This document shows, piece after piece, positions 22,481-36,192 of a DNA stretch of 64,000 nt. The DNA is from Stercorarius parasiticus (taxonomy: Eukaryota > Chordata > Aves > Charadriiformes > Stercorariidae): contig VWZL01000430.1 of NCBI GenBank assembly GCA_013396915.1, positions 62,100 through 126,099 of the forward strand, read 5' to 3'. The position numbers were made by a program, and so were the translations under genes. Below the pieces are notes generated by a model that was not told the origin of the DNA, made no database searches, and worked only from the letters and a program-made list of their open reading frames with translations. The first letter of the stretch is position 1. The number at the start of each line of letters is the position of its first letter.

Positions 22481-25099
22481 CTTCACTTTCGTCCAACATT
22501 TGTGCTAGTAAAACTCATTCAGTTGCAGGTTTGTGGAAAGTGAGTACAAAAGATGCATGACGCTATATTTGTATGCTCTAGTATTCCTCTTCAAAAACTC
22601 AGCCTGGATATTCACTGGGCTTTTCTGCCGCCTTTTCTGGTGCCTCCTTTCATGGGTTTCAGCCTACAGGAATTTTCTTTCCCAATATTATCAGCCTTTG
22701 GGACTCCAGTTTTAGCATCACAAATACACGCACAGCTGGGTGATATCTCTGTCTGCAGGTAGATGCAAACATCTTGTAATCAGGTCTGCATTGGGCAAAG
22801 CAAGGTGTTTATTTTTCTTGCAATTCAAACCTCAATTGGTTTTGCAAAATCAGGTTTCTCTCCTAGTTAATCCTGTGTCATTCAGAAATAACAAGGCATT
22901 AGGACATGTTCATCTTTGTTTTGCAGCAGTGACAGAGGGAGAGGAGAGAAAAGGAATTATCAGGAGTTTTAAAGTCAGGGTAGCAGGAAAGAGCTGAGCT
23001 GATGGGAAAGCAAGTTGTTTTGGTTTTGAAAAGAGCAAACAAGACGTCAGAGTCAGAGCGCAAAGCCCTACTGTATGTGAATCATGAGGGTGTGTATCTG
23101 TCCCTGTTGAGATCCTAACACATACCTGTGCCTGCTGATAAAAGAATACCTGGTCTGCATTACTTTCCCAAATGCATTCCCTGACTGTGAAAAGTACTGA
23201 CTTTCCAAAAACTCCCCCTCCCCTCCCACTCTTGGACGGTTTAATAAAAGTTATTTTTGTTTCGCTGGCTATCACGTGTCTCGTGCAATATTTCTGTAGC
23301 CTCTGGACAAACATATGAGAGAGAGCAAAGGTTAGCCATGATTTATGTCTGGGTCTGTAATTGCGCTGCGGGAGCAGCGGGTGGGGAGCAGGCTGGGGGT
23401 GCACAGTGCTCCCAGCACGCAGCCCGGCACACAAAAAGCAGGAGAAAAAGCAGTGTCCCTTTCACTGGCAACCAATAACCGGCATTTCATTAGCATGTTC
23501 TCGCTGCATTTCAGATTAACAGTAAATTAAAGGCATTGGTTGCAGGGTCAGGCCGTGACGGAGCCCCCAATTCCCCCCACAGCTCAGCTCCGTTATTTGG
23601 CTTCGCTGCGTCGCTGACTTGAGCCCCGCTTCACAGCAACAAGTTGTGGAGCCGGAGGGTTAGCAGGGACAGGGAAAGCACAACCTGCACCAGGCCTCAG
23701 CTGTGGAAGAGATAAAAGCTCTGCCCTCCTGTGCTGGGGGACTGGGAAGGCGGCGGATGTTCAGACAAATATTCGCACCTGGGAATATTCACACCACGCT
23801 CCAGCGCTGGGAAAACACCCCACTGCCCATGCTCAGTGCCTGACCTTTTTAACTATTCAGAGTGCAAAACCAAATGGCTTTAAAGTGCTATCTGCTCTGA
23901 AATGGGTGACAAAGCATAACAATGACCCCTTCTTATTCAGCAGATGTGATCTCTAGTCACTTTGTGCCCAGCTGTGTGTATTCAGTCTCAGAGCTGTTGA
24001 CTTTAGCAAGAAAATGACTTGCTGTTGCCCTGCAGAGCTTGCTGGGCTGCCCCTTGGACTGGATGATGTTCGTTAGTGTGCTGCAGCACCAAAACTCAAG
24101 AGGTACCCAGTTGTCCTAAGGCAGGGAGATGGAGGGTGCCCCTGGAAGGGGGATTTGTTCTGAAGGATGTTGGGACGCTTGGAGGGATGGGGGAGGGCAT
24201 CACAAAGCCGAGGGTCTGGTGATTTGATACCTGTGAGCTGAGCACATCTGTTGTGGAGCAGTGGGTGGTGTCCTACAAATGTGGTGCACTCCTGCTTGGG
24301 AAGGGGTTGTTGTAACAGTGGAACTGGAGGGTTTTGGTAATAGTTGCTGACAAAAGTGTTGTCAGTTGCCTTGTGGGTTGAAAATCGCTTCAAACTCCCA
24401 GTTGCACAACCTAGGTTTCTCAAGACTTTCCCCAAATTGCCTCTCCAGCACTAGGGACAAGTCTAAGAATTTCAGCGCAAAAGGAAATTCCCTCCAAGAC
24501 CTCAGTGAGGTTCAGAGGGAAGAGAGCACTCAGCTCTGCCGCTTGCACTGCTGCTGTGTTTATTGCTGGCAGATGGTGGAGTGTCTCTGCCCTTTGGCCA
24601 GGATGGCAGGAGAAGCAAGTCACTGGCCTGGGATGTACTGGGGGCAGAGCAGGAGGAGAAGGGAGTAGAGCTTGGAGCGAGTCCCCCGTCATGTCTACTC
24701 CTTCCTTTCTCCTCTTACCCTGTGGTGGCATCACCTGGTGCAGGGGGACAATGTGCTCTCCCTGGTTCGCTGCCCCATCTTCTCCTGGACCACTCCTGCC
24801 AATGCCACCTGCCCCAAGGATGGGAGTGCGGGGGATTCCCCGGGAGCCTCTGGGGCTCTCACTGCCTCCTCTTCCTCTGTCCCAGGGTGCTCAAAGCACC
24901 AGTCCTGACGCGCTGCCTTTGTTTGCAGAAGGCACTGGCAGCCCTTGCTCTTTCTTCGATGGGGGCTGCGGGAGGAGGGGCTGCTGCGGGAGCAGATGGT
25001 CCCTCTTGGAGGGTTTGGGGGCTGCCTCGCCGGCAGGTTGGGGGGGGTCCCCTTTCACCGCTCAGCTGGGGGAGGGCTCACTTGCCTCTCACATGGTCA
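22481..25099. other. unique sequence, locally GC-rich, no gene seen
   Basis: It contains the weak CpG cluster at 23531-23810 and a GC-rich tract from about 24580 to 25080 that is open in several frames at once (up to 214 codons at 24505-25149, + strand). Such simultaneous openness is expected of stop-poor GC-rich DNA. I recognise no domain in any frame. Confidence 0.55.
23531..23810. promoter_or_regulatory. weak CpG cluster, possible distal promoter or enhancer
   Basis: I count about 13 CpG dinucleotides over roughly 300 bp (23521-23820), clearly above the surrounding sequence. The segment also holds a TATA-like gataaaag at 23711-23718 and a 12-bp near-repeat, aatattc(g/a)cacc, at 23768-23779 and 23784-23795. 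By eye it probably falls just short of formal CpG-island thresholds. There is no gene start that it obviously serves. Confidence 0.3.
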
Positions 25100-25220
25100 G
25101 TTCCCAGCTGAGCGCCTCTATAGGATTATGCTGCTATTCATCTAATTGAAATTGTATTTGGAGCAAAGCGACAGTATCTCTTTCCTCGGAGGATCTATTA
25201 TGCATCGAGTGCGCACAAAG
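25100..25220. promoter_or_regulatory. candidate conserved regulatory block
   Basis: A short AT-rich island sits inside GC-rich flanks. It has a bicoid-type GGATTA (25123-25128), a homeodomain TAATTG (25143-25148), and retained CpGs at gcgac, ctcgg, atcgag and gcgcac. The sharp change from the GC-rich DNA on both sides is what draws attention. Function is inferred from motifs only. Confidence 0.27.
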
Positions 25221-28200
25221 GCATCCCCCTGCCAGAGGAGAGGGGGTGTCCTGGCGCCAGGGCCCTGCTCTAACTTCAGCTCTGCTGAAAACAGCTCTCT
25301 CCTGCAGCTCAGCACAGCCGTCCTTTAACCCCTCTCTACCCAAAAGGGCTGTTCAGCAGCTTCTCTCCCTCCCCCTGTCCTGCTCTTCTTGCTGACAGCA
25401 CCGTCAAGTGCCCAGCTTGCCCTGCACCTCCAGCAAGGGCGTCGCACCTCACTGAGACTCACTGAGTTCCCAGCCCTTGTCGCCCCATCACGCCACAGGA
25501 TCGGATGCAGCACCTGGGGAGGGGGAGAAGAATTGCAGTATCATCCTGGGCTGCCTGTCTGGGGTTAGAGCAAGTCACTGGTTCCACTCTGCAGAGGACA
25601 CTCTTCCTGCACGCGCAGCTGGGCAGTCACATTTATAGCCATTCCTCCTTAGAAGATGTAAATCCACGGGGGCACAGGGAATCTGTAAATCAGTGCAACT
25701 ATCTAAGTGAAGAATGAGCAGGGTAAAAAAAAACCTCACACCCCACCCACAATGGCTTTATGGCTGAAATCACCTTGCACACACCCTCCCGTAAGAGCTG
25801 CCAGAGTTCATCTGCTATCGGCTCATGCCTGCAGATAAGAACGAGACTCATTTCTCTGAGCTCTGTGGGAGCAGGAAAACTTCTAAGTGGAAAAGGAAAA
25901 TATTAGGGAAAAAAAAAAAAAAAGAAAAAAGAAAGATTGAGACAATTGCCCTCGCAAAGAGCTGTGTGAGCACCTGGCACGAGGCAAAGAGCAAAGCTCT
26001 TTGGTAGGGAAGGAGAACTGTATCTGTGAGACCCTTGACAGGGGTTGTGGCTGGGGGACCAGCAGCCACAGTGGGATCTTCCTGACCCTCACAGCCCCTG
26101 TCAGAGACTGCAAGCGGTGGAAGTGGAGCAGGGGATGGTCCCTTGACTGCACAGTGGCTGTTTTGGGAGTCCCTGCTGGCTGAGTTCATTTGCAAGCGTA
26201 ATCCCTCTGAGAACAGCTCATGAAGGGTGCCAGAGGCTCAGCTTGCTGCCCGGGAATGCTGTCGCATCTGCTCAGGGCTTGTCCTGTCAGCTGCGGATTT
26301 GCAACCTGGGCTGGCCTGCTGGGCCAGCTCCGGCAGCTTGGTCTCAGTCTGTAGGTGTGGGAGCTACTCAGGCACTCAGTGGCTTTGTAAGCAGCAGCTA
26401 TCGATGGCAGGGAGATCCTGAGGTCCCTGTGATGGCACAGATGGGGACAGTGCTGTCCAGGCCAGGGGATGCCTTGGCTGTGCTACAAGAGCACCATGCC
26501 AGGTCAGTTTCAAAGGGGCACTTGACTTAAATATCCCCTTTGCTAGTCTGGGGACACCAGCCCCGGCCACCCACCAGCTTCCTCTGGGGCTGGGAGTCCC
26601 ATGTCTCTGCTCACAAGGGGAAAGGAAGATCAAAGCCCCCTGAGACTTGTGCCAGACCCACAAGTGCAGGGCATGGAGGGTGCCGGTGCTGCAGCTCAGA
26701 TGCTCTCTGCTTCTCTGCTCTTCTGCGTGGGGTATCCTGAGTTGTGCCACTGATGGTCATTGCTCTTCTGCCCTTCAAAAGCTGGAGAGGGAGGGACACA
26801 CTGTCCCTCCATGAGCCTCATTCCCCCGGTGCATCCTGTGAGACAGCTCCTTCCTTATGGCCCCTTCCTGTCTCTCCTCTGGTAAACACCCTTCCTCTGC
26901 TAATATTCCTACCCATCCTCTTCTAGTACCTTGTCACAGGAGAGCCGATAAAACTGCTCGGCTTCATCCTGCACTGCATGCCTTCTCGTGCTGGTCTGGG
27001 ATATTTGGGACAGGCTGTGGGCTCCCATGTGTGCAGTCCCCAGTGTGTCCCCCTTTCACCTCCCAGCCCAGAACAGTCCGACTTCATGTGGGATCTGGGG
27101 CTCCTTGTGGTGTCCAGGCCAAAAGGGAGGACTAAAGTGCCCAGGGGCTGACACTGTCCAAGCAGCGTGTCTGGTGCTGCTGAGGGATGAGTTACAAGTG
27201 ACTGTCACCTTGGGGCTGGAGCCCGTTTCCTGTAGAGTCCATGGGACTTTCTTTAGATTCCTCTGTGGTGCACTGGAAATCTTGGTGGTCTCCCCCAACC
27301 TGTTCTTGTCTCTCTCTCTCCTGTCTTTGCAGCTTCATATTTTGTTAGTTATTTTTGGAAGTGCTTCCCCATGTGGCTGGGTGTTTACCTGCAGCTATAC
27401 AGCTGCAACGTGACAAATGGCTTGATGCTCCTTGGTCCACCTGGGTCTTCTGCTTTTGGCCTTGTGCGTAGAAACCCTTAGGAGCTTGGTTGAGAGAGTC
27501 TGGAATGATCTCAAACGTGGATATCAGGTGGGAGAGGAGATGTCACACAGAAGAGACCCCAGCTAATGAATAGACTATATATGAGCCTGCAGAGCCTTTC
27601 CTGGTCGTAGGATTTGTGCCAAATCTCATCTGTTTTAGACAAACCAAATCTTCTCTGGCCATGCATGAATTCAACTAAACATGAAGGAGATCCACTTTAA
27701 AAGCTGCAGGGCCCCAACACAGTAGAACCAAGCAAATGTAGGGCTTTTTCAGGAATCTGCTGAACTGGTGAAAGGAGTGATTTCAAAGGAGGTATCATGG
27801 CAAACAAGATGGTTGTTGTGCTATACTTAATGCCTCGGCCATCATTCTGCAGAGAGAATGAATGGTTAAATTCAGCTTTTAATGATGATGTTGAAGCTTT
27901 CCAAGGAGCTGGTAAGAGGGAAGGATGTTGTGGTTGTTTGTGTGCTCAGCAATGCAATGAGAAACCCGACCCCACTGTGCTTTTAGGGATTTTTGTACCG
28001 TGGTGTCAGCAATTTGGAGTTCAGCTCAGATTGTAGAGATTTGTAACAGAAACTTAAAATTGACCTGAAGGGGGATGTCTGGATGTGAAAGCAGCAGGAG
28101 AAACAGCAAGAAGAAGGGTTAAAAGAATGGCATGTGCTGATCTGCTAGATCATCAGGTCATCAAGATCGGAGGAATAGGCATGCAACTTCTCAAGACATC

Positions 28201-31200
28201 GGGAGCAGTAAAACAAAAGAGAGCCTAAAACAAAGATTACACCCAAAAAGGAGCCCAACCAGCATGAGTAAATCAGCATCCTTCCTAATGACTCACAGAG
28301 GCAGGACAGGATGAAGAGGCAGAAGGTCTGTTCCTAAAGGGTACAAGAATCCAGGAGCCATGATGAGGCACCAAGGGCTGCTGTCCCTTATTTCCCATGC
28401 CACCACAAGTGGTCCTGACTGGGCTACTTGGGCACGCACATCTTGGTGCTTGAATGGGAGCACGAAAGAATGAGCAAGTGAAACCTGGGAGACTGAGTGC
28501 GAGTTGAATCACCTTTGTCAAAAATAAAAACTGCCTTCCCCTCCTAGATGATCTTGCATTGAACCTTGAGCTGAAACTGGAATTTTTGCATTCCCCAGTG
28601 ATCTCCGTGGCCATTTCTAACTGTTGTTTGCATTTTTGTTTCTATAGATGAAAACACTAGCAGGTGACAGCTCCTGCCTTGTGGATGCTGCTGGAGTTGG
28701 ACTTCTGGCAGACAGACGGGGTTTGGATACCTCCCTCAGATGCAGATAGGGTGCAACAGAGATTAGTAAAGATACAGCTAAAGCCAAACAGCTTTGCAAA
28801 TTGCTTAAACCTATGCACACAGGCACACGGCAGTCTGGCCTTTAACCAAGCCTTCCAGTGTCAGCTCTGTCTGTCTAGTACTGGACTGGATCTGTGCAGC
28901 CACAACTCGCGGCCACATCTTCTGGCAGCTCAAGGGAGCGTAAGTTACAAAGGATTTTTGCAGTGGAGGTGTTTTACGATGAGTGCACAGGTTAGAGGAC
29001 CCTGTGGGCATATAGATTAAGTGGTTTGTGGACAGTTTCAGCTGGCCGTAGCTTCCTGTAATAAAACTATGTTTGTGCGTATGTAAGCCAGAACCCAGCT
29101 AAGCACACTGGCTCTCTTCTGCTAGCACATGGCTGGTGTTAGGCACAAGCCTGCGGGCTGTTGTGTGCTATGGGGATGCTTCACCAAGCCTGTCCACCTG
29201 CAGCATCAATCTGCTCTCACTGTTGAGGTGCTGCAGGCTGGGGGCTTGCAGGGAACCCCCCTGCTTCACCCCTTTGATTTCTCCCCACTGCCAGGCTCTC
29301 AGGATGTTGGGGTGACTGGCTGCATCTCCCTGCAATCCAAGGCACCTCCGTGCTCTCTTTAGTCCCAGAGGCAGCCCTCATCCACGCGTGACTTCTCTAC
29401 ACCGTTTGCTGCCTTGACATTAGCAAATGTTATAGTCATTATATGGAGATTGCAGTTTGAGTTATTTAATCCAGACCTGCCTGGAGTCCCTGGCCAGGCT
29501 CTGAAGTTATTAACTAGATAAAACGTGATTTACTTACACATTAGTAGCCTCCACACCATGAAAAGGAGTTTCAGTTTCCTGCTGGGTCCTAAACACAGCT
29601 CGGTAACAGTCTTAAGAGTGCACAAACATGGGCTCTGTTTTTCTAAGTGCACCTGCCCCAACTTGCAGTGACGCACCAGGCATGGAAAAATATTTGGTAC
29701 AGGCTGTGCCCCCACAGCCCTCTCGCGGTGACCAAAATCTTCCCTTTATTATGCATTTATTTAATCTTTTGAATTATATGCAATGCTTGAAGTAGGGGAA
29801 AGGGCAAGGCCAGCAGGAGATGTAGCAGCACCAGGACTGCTGATGCACTGAGCCAGGCTGTCCCTTTCTGCCAGCAGTGGGGAGACAAGTCCTGATGAGT
29901 TCTTGGAGTTATTTGAAATCCAGCTTTTTTTCCAATGTGTGGTGTGGATGATTGCTTTATTGTCCTTCTGTTACTGCTGGAATCTTCTCCATCCGATGGA
30001 CAACATCCTAAACTTCTGTATGTGCTGGTCCCTGGCTTCTCCCTGAGGGTGCCTTGCCATGGGTTTTCTTGGTACCAACACAAGCCGTGTTCTAATCAGC
30101 CGCATCATACAGACAGAAGCTTAGTTCACATCCTTCTCTATAGAGGTACCCCTCTTACCCTGAGTCTGACCTCACGGCCTTCTACTGCTCCAGCTCCTCT
30201 TCCAGTGCTGCCATCACTGGTTCTGGAGCCACCTGGCTCCAGCATCCAAATCCACCTCGAACACGAGAGGGTCTCTGCATTCACCTGCAGCGCCCAGAGC
30301 AGCTGCTCCCAGGGCTGTTTGTGCACTGATGGTGCTGCCGGCGTTTTCTTTGTGCCCTGCATGCTCCATTGACAGTTGCAAAGTGTTGTAAAGCAATGTC
30401 ATCTGCTGTGGTTCCTGCAGCTGTTTCCAAGCGCAGGGCTTGATCTTGTCTTGTTTGTCTTACACTGTACTGCCCAGTGTGCTCTGCTCGGAGCTGCCTG
30501 ATTGGACTCCTGCTTCCCTGTAATGCCATGCGTACTCTTCAGCTGGCAGGCTGAGCAGTTTCACCCATGCCTATTAGTGATCTGCAGAGACACAGGAAAA
30601 TAATTTGCCACTGCCTGGCTTCGTCTTCCCCTTTCCTTCTCACTGAGCAGTCCTGAGATTTACCTGCCTAGGAGAGCCCTTTGCTGAGCACTGCAAGAGA
30701 AAGGAAGGGACCACATCGAATCCATCCCATCCGCCAGAGCAGAGAGGGAGACTATGATCAGCTGGAACAGTCTATCCCAGCGAGGACGATGAAAAATGCA
30801 GTTATTTTACACCTACGGCCTTGGGCTGTTAGTGATAGAAAACACTACATCTCCATCCAGAAGTGGCCCAGAAAATCATTGGTGCCCCCAGTCAGCAGCA
30901 GATCACCAGAGCAGGCTATGTGAGATGACAGTGGTGGGTAAGGTGTGGCCCACCCACCTTGCGAGCCTTTCCTCATAAGACTGGAGGACTTTGTGAGCAC
31001 CAACCAGCTGGGAATGATTGGGGATCACTTGGTGCTGGCCACTGCAGTGGGGCCTGAAGAACTTGTCCTGGTCGGCATCCCGCAAAATGGGGGTTGCTGG
31101 ATACCAGTCAGCATCTTGGTCTCCTTGGGTGTCAGTGTTGCAAAGCTCCTCAGCCTCAAAGGAGTTGCAAGCTATTTTGTTTTCACTCGCTGTTATTACT

Positions 31201-32639
31201 CTCTTTTTAAAAACATATGGTTGATTAGTTTCATTTTTACGTGGAATGCAGCGCTCAGATGTCTCTACAGTTTCATACCCTCTGCTGCCAGAGCTAACTG
31301 AAAAATACTGAAACCAGGAGGTGCACAGGAGCAAACTCCTCTGGGCTCTGCACATCTTCATTGCTGTCAGCCAATTCCAGCTGTGGTTTGGCTCTCTTAC
31401 CTGGAGATGCTGTCAGCTGCCTTTTAAGATGTTGCTGTGGTTTATTTTACTTAGAATGAAAGGATTTGAGAGATGTGGGTCTCGGTCAGTGTAAGAGCTG
31501 TAACTGCTCAGCATCATGGCATAAAACTACGCCATCCAGCTCCCCTGGCTAGTGTACCTCCTTTCCCCTGAGTCAATACTTGGGACTGTCTAAAATCACA
31601 CTGTGGAGCTCCAGCGTGGAGGTGGGGAATGAAACCTTCTCTGCAGGAGCTGACAGGCTGTAGTTGAAGACCTCAACACCCACTGCCGCTCCCTTTCTGC
31701 TTTGTTTTGAATTAAGTTAGACAAGGGCACCTAGCGAGCTGCTTCGCCTGCCTGGCACAGACGCTGCCTCCGGGGACAGCCCTCTTGCTGGAATATCTGG
31801 GTTGCAAAACACAGTCAGTGCAGAGTTGGAGGGGTCCCAGCAGCCAGGATAGAGAGGGATATCAAAAACAGGGCAATACTCTCGGTATTTCAGACTACCG
31901 GGTAACCTTGCCTGGGGAATTCCTGAAGCATTTCTTCATCGGGTGCAGGGAAGTTAACTGGATTTCTGGGATATCTTGGAAATGTTGCTCCCAATGTGTT
32001 GCATTGAACTGTTTTTCCTAAGAATCAATTCACCCCTGACTTATGAAATGAGCGTGGAAATGATTGCTGGCTGCTGATGCCTTTGGCAAATGGAAAACGC
32101 AATGGGAAGGGATCAGTAAGGGATATCCAAGGAGAGTGGTGTGGAGCTGGCAGGATGAGCAGGAGATGGGGGCAATGTGGCCCTTCAGCGAGGGGTCTCC
32201 TGACTCCCACGGGACTACCAATGCTTCCCTCTGCCCCACCAGCACCTTGCACTGCCCAGGGCAGGAAAAGCAGCAGCGTGAATGTCCCCTGCCCCCGTTG
32301 CTTCCTGTTTGTGAGCTTCAGCTTTCTAAAACCTACCTTTGCACCTCTACAGCTTTCTAAACTCTACCATTGCCACCACCTCATCGAAGAGCTCCTTCTG
32401 GTTTGCAGCGTGCTAGACGTCTGAGAGGGGAGCAGGAACCGGCACCGCGGAGCTGCCGCTGTTTGCATGGCCAGGACTTCCAGAAAGCAAACTCTAGGCA
32501 GGGGAAAGACGCACAAACTGTATTTACATGACCCAAAAAGTGGAAACAAGGAAGAAACCACCCTCTTGTAGAAAAGCCTGTGACTCACTAAAGCCTCTGG
32601 CCTCCACAGCCCAGAGCTAGCTGAATTCATTGGTATGCC
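25221..32639. other. unique sequence, no gene seen
   Basis: No supportable gene, RNA gene or clear mobile element. A purine run lies at 25905-25936. A low-GC patch at about 29400-29550 (tagcaaatgttatagtcatt and neighbours) looks compositionally like conserved non-coding DNA, but nothing further supports that. Open frames are at most about 150 codons with no recognisable domains. Confidence 0.55.
25905..25936 (+). repeat. 32-bp purine run, A-rich
   Basis: Uninterrupted purines, mostly A with scattered G. It is a simple repeat of the kind found at old poly(A) tails. No retroposed body is recognisable upstream. Confidence 0.85.
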
Positions 32640-33020
32640 TTTAGCTTACTTTTCCCATCTTGATTCTCTTTGCGTGACTTGTTTTTTCACAAGTGCTTGC
32701 CAAATGATTTAGACGAGCAATTATCAGCTGATTTTCACTAGATCTCACTTCCCATCCCATGAGTTTATGAGTGTCTGAAACCATTTCCTGCTTGAATTAG
32801 GACAAGTCGTTGAAAATTTCGTGGAAGAGGCCATTTAAAAAATATTTCATATGAATTAATCTAAACATTTCATTTGAATAATTTATAAATACTTTATCCT
32901 CTTTCAACCTTTTAAAAAAAGCTTTTAAAGTATAAATTGCCAGAAATGTCTAAATGAAAAGTGATTTTTTAACTGTAGAATGGTTTAGTTTTTAGGACAA
33001 TGGATCATTTTTAAAAAATA
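32640..33020. other. AT-rich tract, candidate conserved non-coding or matrix-attachment DNA
   Basis: About 380 bp of markedly AT-rich sequence with TTAAAAAA, AATATTT and ATTAAT elements and a palindromic AAAAGCTTTT at 32917-32926 flanked by TTTAAA. No frame is open for long. AT-rich tracts like this can be scaffold/matrix attachment regions, conserved elements, or neutral DNA. Sequence alone does not separate these. Confidence 0.25.
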
Positions 33021-36000
33021 GCCCTCCCTTTCCTTTTGAATGAGGCTTGGGTTGTTTCCCTGCAGCAATTGCAATTTCTGTTCACACCCATTTGCAACAA
33101 CACATTTCAGCTGGGCAACTTCTGGCCAGGTTCGGTGCAGACACTCCTGGGGCTTCTGGGGGCTGCTCCCGGATTATTGTTGTTTGCAACGAGATTGATT
33201 GCTAAACTGCAGAGTGTCGCTGCTGGGCTGGAGCAGAGCAGAAGTTTATTGGGGAGAGACTGATATGCTGCAGAGGATGTTTGCTGTGTATAAACACTCT
33301 TGCTTGCGTGGGGACGCAGATATGTAGGCAGGGCTGCTCTGTGCACCACTATTAGCACACGGGATGTGGCCTGGCTGGATTGTACCAGCAGCCACTTGCA
33401 GTTGAGTGGGACATTTCCCAGGAGACAGCACCCTCCTGGCTGCACAGGGGGAAGGACCCTGTCCTGGGATCAGATGTTTCCCCTCCCCGCCAGCTCCCAG
33501 CCAGCCCAGCTTCCCGTACACACTAGGAACGGCTCAGCCATTCTTCTCCTTCATTATATGTGATCGCAGCAGTTCTGGTTTTGTCAAAGGGAATAAATGG
33601 AGAACTGAATGGTGCCCGCGCATGGCTCACGTGTGAATGAGAGCAGATGGTGATGACTGGGAGCTGCCTCTGTGCTCTTGCCGAGGGAGAGAATTTAACT
33701 CTTCACTCTGCAGCGTGGCAGGAGTGAAAATGGTGGTGGGCTTCTGCAGGAGCTCCCAATGTCTCCTTGGCCGTGTGGGGGCTATGACTATACCACCTTC
33801 AACCTTGGCTCCTGTTGAAAAATATGGCCATGGTCCCAGAAGGAAGACATGCAGCTGCCCTGCGCATCTGAAACAAGCCTTGGTGTTGGCTACTGGATTG
33901 CAGAGCACCATCACTTCTGCCTTGTCTTGTGTATTGCATCGTTTCCTTCTATTGGTTGCATCTGATCATCCCAGGCAGCAGGCAGGACACAGTTGTCTGT
34001 TTCCCATCGGGGATCCAAACCTTTCCATGGTGAAATGTAATGCCCCTGTTGCAGCTTTCTGGTCCCCCTGGGCTGAGCTCACCATGGTGATGTGAGTTTT
34101 GCCACTGCTTGTCCATCACAACAGCCTCTCCAACTGATGGAGTCTTATATTCGGTCCTCACAAATGGTCTTGCAAAATAGCGAAAACTGGAGAAAATGAA
34201 ACCAACACTTATAGAAATCAGGAGGGCAAATGAAGGTAACTGTGGCAATGCAGGCAAAGGCGGAGTGTGGCCACCCTGCGTTCTAGCAGCGAAATCTGAG
34301 GCCAGGTCACACAGGGCGAGAGCTTCATTTGGCAAAGTGAGGTGCTCTCTGAGTTTGTGAGCCTCCCCACACTGACTTTCATCAACAGGGAGTCCAGGAC
34401 ACAGTCCATCTCTTCCTAGCCAAATACCTCTTTTTGGTCTGCTCAATAGTGCATAAACACCATACTCATTTTGACCGTAGGACTTCAAGTAACCCCTGAG
34501 ATGCAGACATTGATCTTGGAGACTTGCACTTATTAGATGACCTCCATGCCCATCCTCTCTTGGCTGTGCTTTGTGGTTCCTTTGGGTGGCTCAGCCCCTC
34601 CTGTCTTTTTCCTCTGGGATGGGACTCCCACAACTTGGATTAGCAGATAGGAAGATCTTTAAACCATAAACCACCGTGGCATGTTGGAGGGGCTTCGAAA
34701 AGGAACATAACCAAGAGGAAAAATTATGTGAACAGTTACCAGGACACATATTTTTGTACTCTTCTGCGCTTGTTCATTGGGAACCGGATGCTCATAAAAG
34801 AGAGCCGTAAAAGACCTCTGTCTCTTTTGAGCACAGATTTGGGCTTTTTTCTTGGTCAAGCCCCCAGGGTTTGCCAGGGACACTCTGTCTTTTGAGTCTG
34901 GATGAGGCTAGGACCAGGAGGCTGTGACTAAATGCTCAGATCCCCACCACAGCTGACCACAGCCAACCACAGGTTCATCGCTCTTTCTCCAAGGCTCTGC
35001 TCCTCGTCTGGATGAATTCAGACCCACATGAAACTGATGCTGCAGAGCTCCAGCACTAAACTCTTCTATCAGCCAAACTGAGAAGTAGTTTACAATAGTA
35101 CAGTGACCTTAGAGAGGATTTGCTGAGGAAAGATAAATGGGCTGTGCCCTTTTTTTGCTTCCTTAAAAAGCCTGCCTAGTGTGGCTTCCTTGTTTTTCAC
35201 ATTTGATTTGCCAGGAAGGTCACATCTGACATTTCTTGGTTTTCCTGTAGGACTTGTTGGAAGTCCCACGTGCAGAAGATGAGCTTCAGCTCACCCTCAC
35301 TGATGAACACTGAAACTTAAAGGACTAACCTTTTCTCTCCGCTGTTTATTTAGTCATTGAGTGAAACAAACAAGAATGACTGACATGTTTAACCATTTTG
35401 TCACAGCTCAAGTGATGGGACTATGTTTTCCTGGTGCGTCTGATGCTACAAAAGCACCTGCTCTTTTCCATCCAAAAATGCAGCGAGTGAGACATACGAG
35501 ATCTGACTTTCTGATGTTGAAAGAAAACAAACAAGCCTCCAGTTTCCTCCCAAGGAAAACAAATGGTCTTTTGTTATTTCAGCATGGCCCTCTGGCCGTC
35601 TCAAGATTGGAAAGCCAGAATAAGCATTTTAAAAAAATCTCAAGCATGGATTTTGCAATCTTGCAATTGCGCTGCAATTCCTACCAAGAAGGAAAAGCAA
35701 TGAGTGGAAAGTCTTTTACTATCACTTATGCCAAGTCCTTCCCTTCTTCCCCGGACAGTCTTTGCTTGTTTGCTTGTCTGCTTGTTGCTCCCCCCAGGAA
35801 GGGATTTTGGGGAAGATGGGGGAGCTATCTGTACCCACACCATGGGGCAGCTCTGTTCTGCTTCCTCTCCGCATCCAGAAAAGTGGGGTCAGGATGCCAT
35901 GGCTTCTTTCTCCATCTCTGCAGGTTCCTGACGGTGCTGCCCCAGGCTGGGTGAAGAGGACAAAACCTCTCCAGAGCTGGGCTGTGCCCGTGGTGGGTGG

Positions 36001-36184
36001 GTGAGGTTGAGATGGGGAACGGGGCAAGTAGAAGGGGTGGTTCATGGTTAAGACATAGCAGGAAGGGGCAGGAGAGGTGGCTCTACGGGCAGTCACAATG
36101 TCCCTATCCCTGTCAGGGGCAGGGAGCAAAGCATGGAAAACCCTTCCCCTGGGCCAGGCGTCCCTGCCCTCCCCTCGATGCTGG

Positions 36185-36192
36185 TATAAATA
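36185..36192 (+). promoter_or_regulatory. isolated TATA-box-like site
   Basis: TATAAATA is followed by GC-rich sequence 25-40 bp downstream, a spacing that would suit a core promoter. No downstream exon or gene is recognisable, so this is at best a candidate for a non-coding transcript. Confidence 0.2.

Noticed and set aside
24505..25149. 214-codon open frame, plus strand
   Set aside because: It lies in a GC-rich tract that is open in three frames at once, with no domain or signal peptide.
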